A stretch of DNA of 11,221 nt from Ignavibacteriales bacterium (GTDB taxonomy: Bacteria > Bacteroidota > Ignavibacteria > UBA10030). This document shows positions 4,285 through 11,221 of the stretch, piece by piece. The translations under genes and the position numbers were made by a program. The first letter of the stretch is position 1; every line of letters begins with the position of its first letter. The stretch is from contig JACQPU010000200.1 in NCBI GenBank assembly GCA_016207365.1, forward strand, positions 1-11,221, written 5' to 3'. Under the pieces are notes generated by a model. That model saw only the letters and a list, made by a program, of their open reading frames with translations. It made no database searches and had not been told where the DNA came from.

Positions 4285-6456
4285 ATGGAATTCACCCCCC
4301 ATCACCACGAACCGGAGCCTGACGAGCAGAACTCTGGGACTTCCTGGCGTCTCCTTGTTCTCAAGGCTGTCCTTGCCCTGTGTTTTCTGGCCATTGTTGT
4401 CCGGCTTGTGGTAATCCAGGTTATCGACGCTCCGAAGTTCCGCGCGATCGCACGGAAACAATACGAGCAAAAATTCGTCCTTCCCGCCGTTCGCGGAAAT
4501 ATTTATGACCGGCATGGCCATGTTCTGGTCTCCAACACGATGTTCGTTTCCTTCGCCGCAGATCCCAAGATCGTCGGCGACGGCGACAAGGCTGTGGCCG
4601 AGTCATTCGCTCGTGTGTTTGGAAAGCCTGCAAGTCATTATCTTTCCAGACTTCGCAGCGACCCTTCACGTCGGTTCGTGTGGCTTGACCGACGCGTAAG
4701 TCCCGCCAGCTCCCGTCGGCTCCCTGCCGGGGAACTTGACGGTGTGGTCCTGGTGAATGAGCCAAAGCGACTTTACCATTATGACGAACTTGCCGCGTCC
4801 CTTGTCGGATTCACCGATATCGACAACCATGGCATTTCCGGGATCGAGCTGTTTCTTGATGAGGACCTTCGTGGAACCCCGGGATCAGTCGTCATGCAGC
4901 GCGATGGGTTGGGGCGCACACGTCCATCAGCTGATTACCCCACCGTTACTCCAGTCAACGGACATCATCTCAGTCTGACCATTGATCTCTCTTACCAGGC
5001 GATCCTGGAAGAGGAACTCAAGACCGGCGTTGCCGTGAACAAAGCAGACGGCGGACTGGCCGTTATGCTTGATCCGAAGACCGGTGAGATTCTTGCGCTT
5101 GCCATCGTTCCGTCGGTGAATCCCAATACGCCCGGCTCCTATGAACCCGGCACCGCGAGAAACCGCGTTATCACCGACATCTTTGAGCCCGGTTCTATTT
5201 TCAAGATCGTCACCGCAGCGGCGGCGTACGAACACGATCTTATTTCTCCCGATCACCGCTTCAATGCCGAAAACGGTTTGTACAAGGTTATCATGCGCGG
5301 AAAAGTTGTCCGCCTCATCCGAGACACCCATGAACACGAGACGCTCACGTTCCAGGAGGGCCTTGAGCAATCCAGCAACATCGTCATGGCAAAGGCCGTC
5401 GAGTTGATCGGCTCTGAACAGTTTTACCGCCAGGCACGCGATTTCGGATTCGGCATCCCCACGGGGGTCGATCTGCCAGGCGAGGTCCGGGGTCGACTGA
5501 AAAAACCGCAGGAATGGTCCGGCATCACAATGCAGACAATGGCATACGGCTATGAGGTTGCTGTCACTCCACTCCAAATCGCCGCGGCGTACGCCGCCAT
5601 CGCAAACGGTGGTGTATTGATGAAGCCGTATATCGTTCGCCAGGTGTTTTCCGAAAGTGCTGATGTTGTTCGTGAAAACCGTCCCCAGAGGATCCGACGC
5701 GTCGTGTCCGCGGAAACTGCATCGAAGCTGACTCAGGCTTTCGAAGGAGCCGTTGAGCATGGAACCGCTCAGGAAGTTCACATCCGGGGGATTCGCGTTG
5801 CAGGAAAAACCGGAACAGCGCGACGCGTTGTGGATGGACAATATACACAAGGAAATTACACCGCCTCTTTTGTCGGATACTTTCCGGTGGAAGATCCCCA
5901 GGTTGTTTGTCTTGTCATGATGGAGAACCCGAGGGCCCGCGGATATTACGGCGGTGCAACGAGTGGACCAATTTTTCGCGCGGTCGCAGAAAGGGTCCTT
6001 CAAACTTCCTCAAAGTTCCAAAGACCTCCCCATACCGGATTGCCGGAAGACGAAAGAACCATCATTGTTCCTGACGTCAGAACGATCACTCACACGGTTG
6101 CCGACCGCATCCTGCGCGGACAGGGTCTGACCACGGAATTGTACGGTCGAGGCCGGTACGTTCTGAGACAGTCTCCCGAGCCCGGTTCCAGAACGACACA
6201 CGGGGCGGTCATCAAACTCGTGTTACGCGATGAACCTTCCGCCGATCCCAGCGGACTCATAACCGTTCCCGATATTCGCGGATTGAGCGTCCGTCGTGCA
6301 GTCAACAGGCTCGTTTTGGACAAATTCGACGTTGCACTCGAGGGCTCTGGTATCGTCGTCCACCAAACTCCCCCGGCGGGCCGGAAAGTAGCCCCAGGTT
6401 CCACCGTCCGCCTGGTTTGCAAATCCCGGGAAATCACCTCAGCGGCGCTCTACTGA
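4285..6456 (+). CDS. ftsI: Septal peptidoglycan D,D-transpeptidase FtsI/SpoVD type with two PASTA domains
   Basis: This class B penicillin-binding protein cross-links septal peptidoglycan in the periplasm. It has 723 residues: a short cytoplasmic tail, one transmembrane helix (about 23-45), and a dimerisation domain beginning with the conserved RGNIYDRHG. The transpeptidase domain has the catalytic S304-I-F-K307, the S363-S-N365 motif and K508-T-G-T511. Two PASTA domains follow (about 592-648, opening IIVPDV, and about 659-719, opening ITVPDI), making it longer than E. coli FtsI (588). The start is the ATG at 4285, four bases after the ftsL stop, with GGAAAG upstream. An extension to a TTG at 4186 would run through ftsL in another frame and adds no conserved sequence. 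PASTA domains may bind peptidoglycan or partner proteins. Confidence 0.95.
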   Translation: MEFTPHHHEPEPDEQNSGTSWRLLVLKAVLALCFLAIVVRLVVIQVIDAPKFRAIARKQYEQKFVLPAVRGNIYDRHGHVLVSNTMFVSFAADPKIVGDGDKAVAESFARVFGKPASHYLSRLRSDPSRRFVWLDRRVSPASSRRLPAGELDGVVLVNEPKRLYHYDELAASLVGFTDIDNHGISGIELFLDEDLRGTPGSVVMQRDGLGRTRPSADYPTVTPVNGHHLSLTIDLSYQAILEEELKTGVAVNKADGGLAVMLDPKTGEILALAIVPSVNPNTPGSYEPGTARNRVITDIFEPGSIFKIVTAAAAYEHDLISPDHRFNAENGLYKVIMRGKVVRLIRDTHEHETLTFQEGLEQSSNIVMAKAVELIGSEQFYRQARDFGFGIPTGVDLPGEVRGRLKKPQEWSGITMQTMAYGYEVAVTPLQIAAAYAAIANGGVLMKPYIVRQVFSESADVVRENRPQRIRRVVSAETASKLTQAFEGAVEHGTAQEVHIRGIRVAGKTGTARRVVDGQYTQGNYTASFVGYFPVEDPQVVCLVMMENPRARGYYGGATSGPIFRAVAERVLQTSSKFQRPPHTGLPEDERTIIVPDVRTITHTVADRILRGQGLTTELYGRGRYVLRQSPEPGSRTTHGAVIKLVLRDEPSADPSGLITVPDIRGLSVRRAVNRLVLDKFDVALEGSGIVVHQTPPAGRKVAPGSTVRLVCKSREITSAALY

Positions 6457-6493
6457 AAAATCCCGGCGGAGAAGACACGAGGACGACGAAGAA

Positions 6494-8002
6494 ATGAAGC
6501 TGTCTCCGTTGCTAGCGGGTATCCAGGTCACTAAAATGTTCCAGACCATGTTTGGACGAATGGTCGTGACCCATGATGTCGAGGTGCGCGGAATTCAGTA
6601 CGATTCAAGGCGCGTGCAACGGGGCGACTGCTTTGTGGCTCTTGTCGGACAGGGAACAAACGGCCATCTGTATCTTCAGGAGGCGATTAATCGTGGAGCT
6701 TCTGTTCTCGTCGTGCAAGATGATGATTCAATTCCAGACTCGCTCTGCATGCATCGCGGAGTCATCAAGATTGTTGTTTCAAACACGCGCACGGCTCTTG
6801 CACTTCTCTCGGCAAACTTCTACGGTCATCCATCCAGGAAGCTAACAGTGATTGGTGTAACGGGAACAAATGGAAAGACAACAACGACTCATCTGATTAA
6901 GTCCATGTTTGAAGCAGCTGGACAAAAGACAGGATTGATTGGAACAATACACCATCAAATCGACGACCAATCAATCCCTGCCTCCCACACGACGCCGGAA
7001 TCCCTGGAACTGAACAAGCTCCTTGCCGATATGGTGGCCAGTGGATGCAGCGCTGTATCCATGGAAGTGTCATCCCACGCACTCCATCAATCCCGTGTAC
7101 ACGGAATCCACTTTTCAGTGGCCGTCTTCACAAACCTAAGCCAGGACCACCTGGACTATCACAAAACCATGCAGGAATATTTCGAGGCTAAGAAGACTCT
7201 TTTTGAAACCCTCGATCCGTCCGCCTGTACCGTGACAAACAGGGATGATGACTGGGGAAGGAAAATATTTGCTGCAGCGCGAACAAGAACTCTTTCGTAT
7301 GGATTCGACGCTGAAGCGGATGTTCGGGTGCTCTCAGCCGGTCTCTCTCTTAGCGGAACTTCAATCACCATTGAGTACCGGGGAATGACATCAACCCTGC
7401 AGTCCCCCCTGGTTGGCAGATTCAACGTGTACAACCTTTTGGGCGCGTATGCCGTCGGCATCGGCCTGGAGCTCCCTCCCGACCGGATCCGCCTGGGACT
7501 CGGGCAGGTATCATCCGTGAGGGGTCGGTTTGAGCGCATCACGTCTCCCGCGGGCTGGACAGCCATTGTTGACTATGCACATACACCGGACGCCCTCGAG
7601 AAATGTTTGCACGCCATCCATGAAGTGCTGCCCCGCGAACAGCGCGGAGCAATCCTGGCCGTGTTCGGCGCCGGAGGTGACCGGGACGCCTCAAAACGTC
7701 CTTTGATGGGTGCAGTCGCAGCGGAACTCGCCGACCTGTGCATCATCACGTCTGACAATCCCCGCACAGAAGATCCCGGCAAGATCATCGACGATATTCT
7801 CAAAGGGGTGAACGACCTGAACCGTGTTGTTGTCCAACCCGACCGACGGGAGGCGATCCGTGAAGCTTTGACACGGGCAAGGCCCGGAGATGTGATCCTC
7901 ATCGCGGGAAAGGGGCATGAGGACTATCAAATCCTGGGCAAGAACAAGATTCATTTCAGCGACCACGAAATCGTTCAGGAATTCATCCGTTCTTCACCGT
8001 GA
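6494..8002 (+). CDS. murE: UDP-N-acetylmuramoyl-tripeptide synthetase MurE (meso-DAP type)
   Basis: MurE is the cytoplasmic ATP-dependent ligase that adds the third stem-peptide residue to UDP-MurNAc-L-Ala-D-Glu. The 502 residues show the substrate-binding N-terminal domain (GIQYDSRRVQRGDCFVAL), the P-loop VTGTNGKTTT (122-131, K128), the SHTTPESLE and MEVSSHALHQ motifs, the metal/carbamate region NLSQDHLDYH with K233 in FEAKK as the expected carbamylated lysine, and the C-terminal D421-N-P-R424-T-E-D-P. The DNPR motif is the established signature for meso-diaminopimelate rather than lysine, so an mDAP-type wall is predicted. It starts 37 bp after ftsI, the largest gap in this operon, with AGGA upstream. 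Its stop overlaps the murF start (GTGA). Confidence 0.96.
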   Translation: MKLSPLLAGIQVTKMFQTMFGRMVVTHDVEVRGIQYDSRRVQRGDCFVALVGQGTNGHLYLQEAINRGASVLVVQDDDSIPDSLCMHRGVIKIVVSNTRTALALLSANFYGHPSRKLTVIGVTGTNGKTTTTHLIKSMFEAAGQKTGLIGTIHHQIDDQSIPASHTTPESLELNKLLADMVASGCSAVSMEVSSHALHQSRVHGIHFSVAVFTNLSQDHLDYHKTMQEYFEAKKTLFETLDPSACTVTNRDDDWGRKIFAAARTRTLSYGFDAEADVRVLSAGLSLSGTSITIEYRGMTSTLQSPLVGRFNVYNLLGAYAVGIGLELPPDRIRLGLGQVSSVRGRFERITSPAGWTAIVDYAHTPDALEKCLHAIHEVLPREQRGAILAVFGAGGDRDASKRPLMGAVAAELADLCIITSDNPRTEDPGKIIDDILKGVNDLNRVVVQPDRREAIREALTRARPGDVILIAGKGHEDYQILGKNKIHFSDHEIVQEFIRSSP

Positions 8003-9414
8003 ACCTTACGGCTTCCGACATACTGAAGATCAAACACATCAGGGCAATCGATTTTAATCTTAAGGATCGTCTCGTCGTCAGCGGTGTCACGATCGATTCC
8101 CGAACCGTTCAACCAGGCGCCCTTTTTGTGGCCCTCAAAGGTGAACGTGTAGACGGGCATAATTTTGTCACAAAAGCAGTCTCAGCAGGAGCACGGGTAG
8201 TAATGATCGAACGTCGATGGGCATTGGCCAATGAGGCCCTCCTCTTGAGCCTGCCGGTTCCACGCCTCGTTGTGGATGATTCGGTGAGAGGCCTGGGCGA
8301 ACTTGCACGAATCCACCGAAGCAAGTTTGAATTGCCGGTGCTCGCAATTGCCGGAAGCAATGGAAAAACGACAACAAAGGACATGATTGCGGCCGTGCTG
8401 GGTGCAAAATATTCGGTGCTCGCTACCGAAGGAAATCTGAACAACCATCTTGGTGTTCCGCTCACGTTGTTCAGGCTTGAGTCCACTCACGAGGTTGCTG
8501 TAGTAGAGATCGGTACAAACCACCCGGGCGAAATCACGTACCTCTGCGAAATTCTCCTCCCAACTCACGGGCTCATTACCAACGTCGGTCATGAACACTT
8601 GGAATTTTTCAAGACGCTCGCGGGTGTGGCAAAGGCAGAGGGAGAACTTTTCGACTGGCTCCAGACCTACCGCTCGAAGACGGGAAGGATATTCCTCAAC
8701 GGCGATGACCCGTACCTGAGCCGATGGAGACGAAAGCTTCGGAAACTCATGGTCTATGGTTTTGAGGCATCACGGCCCACTGTACGCGGTACCTCGCTTG
8801 CTCTTTCGTCCTCTGCATGCGCGATATTCAGCGTCAGGGGAAGGCAGCGTTCTTCCTTTTCCGTCACCCTTGCAACCCCTGGACTCCATACGGCGCTGAA
8901 TGCTCTCGCTGCGGCCGCGGTCGGCCTTTCGTTCAGAGTTCCTGCTACCGGCATCCAGCGCGCCCTGGAACAATTTCATCCTTCCGGAAAACGTATGGAA
9001 GTCCTCCATCTTGATGGAGTGACGGTATTGAATGACACTTATAACGCCAATCCCGATTCTGTACGGGCAGCTCTTCGGACATTAGTAGCCCTGAAAACGA
9101 GGGGCAAACGCATCGCGGTGCTTGCAGACATGCTCGAGCTCGGCAAAACTGCCGAACAGCTCCACAGAGATATTGGCCGCGAGGCAAATCGGGCCGGGAT
9201 CCAGTATCTCCTGACATACGGACCTTTGAGTGCGGCGACGCACGATGCATCCTCGGCCCTTTTCAAGGTCCACTATGACCAGAAGAATGTCCTCGCTGAG
9301 TACCTGAGTGAACTGGTAACCGGAGGGGACATTGTCCTGGTGAAAGGATCGCGCGGCATGAAGATGGAAGATGTGGTCACATTCCTGAAGGAACGTCTTT
9401 CAAAGGCGGCTTGA
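7999..9414 (+). CDS. murF: UDP-N-acetylmuramoyl-tripeptide--D-alanyl-D-alanine ligase MurF
   Basis: MurF adds D-Ala-D-Ala to the UDP-MurNAc-tripeptide in the cytoplasm, completing the pentapeptide. The 471 residues contain VTIDSRTVQPGALFVALKGE (30-49), the P-loop AGSNGKTTTKD (118-128, K123), the TEGNLNNHLGVP motif, EIGTNHPGEI, the C-terminal-domain NDTYNANPDS and the end motif KGSRGMKMEDV. The start is GTG in a GTGA overlap with the murE stop, so translation is coupled; no good Shine-Dalgarno is visible. One oddity: in HLEFFKTLAGVAKAEGELF, which aligns without gaps to E. coli MurF HLEGFGSLAGVAKAKGEIF, the residue matching the carbamylated lysine K202 is E214 (codon GAG). K212, matching E. coli K200, is retained. 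Identity as MurF is not in doubt. Confidence 0.95.
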   Translation: MNLTASDILKIKHIRAIDFNLKDRLVVSGVTIDSRTVQPGALFVALKGERVDGHNFVTKAVSAGARVVMIERRWALANEALLLSLPVPRLVVDDSVRGLGELARIHRSKFELPVLAIAGSNGKTTTKDMIAAVLGAKYSVLATEGNLNNHLGVPLTLFRLESTHEVAVVEIGTNHPGEITYLCEILLPTHGLITNVGHEHLEFFKTLAGVAKAEGELFDWLQTYRSKTGRIFLNGDDPYLSRWRRKLRKLMVYGFEASRPTVRGTSLALSSSACAIFSVRGRQRSSFSVTLATPGLHTALNALAAAAVGLSFRVPATGIQRALEQFHPSGKRMEVLHLDGVTVLNDTYNANPDSVRAALRTLVALKTRGKRIAVLADMLELGKTAEQLHRDIGREANRAGIQYLLTYGPLSAATHDASSALFKVHYDQKNVLAEYLSELVTGGDIVLVKGSRGMKMEDVVTFLKERLSKAA

Positions 9415-9417
9415 GGA

Positions 9418-10542
9418 ATGTTGTACTATGCCTTCACATATCTCGATCGTCTGTACGACATACCGGGATTCGGTGTCTTCCGGTTTATTACGTTTCGCGC
9501 GGGAGTCGCGGCCATCACAGCCCTGATCATCGCCTTCTGGCTGGGGCCGCAGATCATCCGAAAGCTGCGCAAACTTCAGATCGGTGAAGCCGCAAAAACA
9601 GAAGCGCCAAAAACGCACTTGACTAAAGCGGGTACCCCGACCATGGGGGGATTAATTGTGCTCGCGTCGATTCTGATCCCGACACTGCTCTGGGCTGACA
9701 TTCTGAACATGTACATCATCCTTATCCTGTTTGTCACCGCCGCTCTCGGTGTTGTCGGATTTCTCGACGATTACCTCAAAGTCGTCAAAAAGAAACCAAA
9801 AGGGTTGATAGGTCGCTACAAGATCATCGGCCAGGTTGTGGTGGGACTTGTTGTTGGCGGCGTCGTGTATTTCGCCCCGCAGTGGATCGATCCCGATCTG
9901 TGGAGGCTAAAATCGAGCACTACGGTGCCGTTTCTGAAGAATCTCGAGCTCGACATCGGATGGCTGTACATCCCGGTCGTTGTATTCATCATCACCGCAA
10001 CATCGAATGCGGTGAACCTCACCGACGGTCTTGACGGCCTTGCCATCGGCACCGTGGGCATCGTCGCAATCACGCTCGCAGTGATTGCCTACGTATCGGG
10101 ACACTCAGAACTAAGCCAGTATCTCACAATTCCGTTTTTGCGCGGAAACGGCGAGCTGGCTGTCTACTGTGCAGCATTGTGCGGCGCAGCATTGGGATTT
10201 CTGTGGTTCAATTCGTACCCCGCACAGGTGTTTATGGGAGACACGGGATCCCTGGCTCTGGGCGGAGCCATCGGTGCAATGTGCGTGCTCATAAAAAAAG
10301 AACTTTTGCTGCCGACGCTTGGCGGAATCTTTCTTATGGAAACGCTCTCTGTGATTCTTCAGCGGGCTTATTTCAAGTACACTAAGAAGAAGTACGGAGA
10401 AGGACGCCGGATTTTCCGGATGGCTCCTCTCCATCATCATTTTGAATTGCTCGGATGGCCCGAACCGAAAATCGTTACACGATTCTATATTATGGCCATC
10501 CTTTTGATGATCCTGAGCCTGGCAACCTTCAAGGTGCGTTAG
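9418..10542 (+). CDS. mraY: Phospho-N-acetylmuramoyl-pentapeptide-transferase MraY
   Basis: MraY transfers phospho-MurNAc-pentapeptide from UDP to undecaprenyl phosphate in the inner membrane, giving lipid I. The 374 residues form about ten transmembrane helices. Conserved elements are KAGTPTMGG on the first cytoplasmic side, FLDDYLKV with the Asp pair D117/D118, NAVNLTDGLDGLA (T202-D203-G204...D206), FMGDTGSLALGG with the catalytic-site D275, and the HHH motif H339-H341 in APLHHHFELLGWPE. The N-terminus (MLYYAFTYLDRL...VFRFITFRA) and the KKKYGEGRRIF segment resemble Bacteroidota MraY. It is slightly longer than E. coli MraY (360), partly from the loop around 150-175. The ATG is three bases after the murF stop and overlaps a GAGGA sequence, so coupling or the GGCGG further upstream probably serves as the binding site. 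Confidence 0.97.
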   Translation: MLYYAFTYLDRLYDIPGFGVFRFITFRAGVAAITALIIAFWLGPQIIRKLRKLQIGEAAKTEAPKTHLTKAGTPTMGGLIVLASILIPTLLWADILNMYIILILFVTAALGVVGFLDDYLKVVKKKPKGLIGRYKIIGQVVVGLVVGGVVYFAPQWIDPDLWRLKSSTTVPFLKNLELDIGWLYIPVVVFIITATSNAVNLTDGLDGLAIGTVGIVAITLAVIAYVSGHSELSQYLTIPFLRGNGELAVYCAALCGAALGFLWFNSYPAQVFMGDTGSLALGGAIGAMCVLIKKELLLPTLGGIFLMETLSVILQRAYFKYTKKKYGEGRRIFRMAPLHHHFELLGWPEPKIVTRFYIMAILLMILSLATFKVR

Positions 10543-10553
10543 CGGAACGTGTC

Positions 10554-11221
10554 GTGACGACCGACTCTCATGACGTGAGTGGGCTTCAGTGCACCGTACT
10601 TGGCGCGGCGCGAAGTGGAATCGGAGTGGCAAAGCTCCTTCGTTCCCGCGGGGCATCGGTGTTTGTCAGTGATCAACGGCCTCTAGACCAGCTCGACGAG
10701 GAGGCAAAAGATCTCGCAACCCTCGGTATCGAGCTTGAAGCGGGAGGCCACTCGGGTCGGACCCTCAAGTGTTCGCTCATGGTGGTTAGTCCGGGTGTTC
10801 CGAGCGAAGCCCCGGTTGTGCATGACGCAATTCAACGCGGGATTCGTGTAATCAGTGAGCTTGAGGTCGCGAGCTGGTTTTGCCGCGCACAGATTATCGG
10901 TGTGACAGGAAGCAATGGAAAGACAACCACAACCACCCTCATAGGAAGGATCTTGGGCGATGCAAAAAAGAAACATGTGGTTGCGGGTAACATTGGAACG
11001 GCATTCTCATCGGTCGTTCTGGATCTGGCTGAAGAAGACATTGTTGTTCTGGAGGTGAGCAGTTTTCAGCTTGATCACTGTGAGAGTTTCTGTCCGGCAG
11101 TATCGGTAATTCTCAACATCACCGAAGATCTCATGGACCGCTATCGGCATTCCATGGAGCTGTACGCATCCTCTAAAGCGCGGATTTTTATGAATCAGAC
11201 TGGAAGCGATACGCTTGTTTA
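10554..11221 (+). CDS. murD: UDP-N-acetylmuramoylalanine--D-glutamate ligase MurD, N-terminal part (cut by window end)
   Basis: MurD adds D-glutamate to UDP-MurNAc-L-Ala. The open frame continues past the window end (222 complete codons visible). It has the UDP-binding Rossmann-like N-terminal domain (VLGAARSGIGVAKLL, then MVVSPGVPSEAPVV), the P-loop GVTGSNGKTTTTT with K123, AGNIGTAF, LEVSSFQLD with E167 (E. coli E157), and NITEDLMDRY followed by YASSKARIF with K208 (E. coli carbamylated K198). The start is taken as GTG at 10554, with GGA eight bases upstream and 11 bp after mraY; GTG at 10575 is an alternative. One oddity: position 193 is Leu (CTC) where E. coli has the metal-binding H183 in TEDHMDRY. 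The alignment from E167 to K208 needs no gaps. The rest of the cluster (ftsW, murG, murC and so on) presumably follows. Confidence 0.94.
   Translation, partial: MTTDSHDVSGLQCTVLGAARSGIGVAKLLRSRGASVFVSDQRPLDQLDEEAKDLATLGIELEAGGHSGRTLKCSLMVVSPGVPSEAPVVHDAIQRGIRVISELEVASWFCRAQIIGVTGSNGKTTTTTLIGRILGDAKKKHVVAGNIGTAFSSVVLDLAEEDIVVLEVSSFQLDHCESFCPAVSVILNITEDLMDRYRHSMELYASSKARIFMNQTGSDTLV

Noticed and set aside
3645..4295. A 216-codon minus-strand open frame across the rsmH end and ftsL.
   Set aside because: It is antisense to two well-supported genes, has no domain features, and has no plausible promoter or ribosome binding site context.
4927..6003. A 358-codon open frame on the minus strand inside ftsI.
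   Set aside because: It lies antisense to the transpeptidase domain with all its catalytic motifs, has a Cys/His/Arg-rich composition and no recognisable domain. It is a by-product of codon bias in the real gene.

Overview
The window is the 5' part of a division and cell wall (dcw) cluster, with a short accessory segment upstream of it. It reads as chromosomal DNA from a Gram-negative-type bacterium of the Bacteroidota/Chlorobiota/Ignavibacteriota (FCB) group. That placement is an inference from three things: the MraY N-terminus and its GEGRRIF...PLHHHFE segment look Bacteroidota-like, the FtsI-type transpeptidase carries C-terminal PASTA domains, and MurE has the DNPR signature of meso-diaminopimelate addition. 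No phylogeny was run. Mobile elements, CRISPR arrays, tRNA and rRNA genes were not seen.

Left part (1-2017): the 3' end of a HAD-superfamily phosphatase gene on the + strand, truncated by the window edge, converges on a two-gene minus-strand unit. That unit encodes two TPM-domain proteins: a small membrane protein (2017-1346), then a secreted or membrane-anchored YgcG-like protein with a Gly/Ser-rich tail (1349-459). The two overlap by ATGA. The 114-bp convergent spacer (345-458) holds a small cluster of TTCGACA-type repeats and no convincing terminator.

Middle (2018-2402): a 385-bp non-coding divergent region carries the apparent control of the dcw cluster. It has a sigma-70-like promoter (2289-2316), a three-box TGGG array just downstream that matches the expected MraZ operator, and two same-strand perfect DnaA-box consensus sequences 21 bp apart further upstream.

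Right part (2403-11221): mraZ, rsmH, ftsL, ftsI (PASTA type), murE, murF, mraY and murD (cut by the window end), all on the + strand. Gaps are 3, 3, 4, 37, -4, 3 and 11 bp, so this is almost certainly one operon with translational coupling. The genes give a transcriptional regulator, a 16S rRNA methyltransferase, two divisome membrane proteins including the septal transpeptidase, and the cytoplasmic-to-lipid-I part of peptidoglycan precursor synthesis.

The gene content is ordinary. The points most worth checking are non-canonical residues at the Mg2+/carbamate site of two Mur ligases (Glu for the carbamylated Lys in MurF, Leu for the metal-binding His in MurD), the DnaA-box pair with inverted GGGAATGTGG elements around the mraZ promoter, and the forced TTG start of rsmH.
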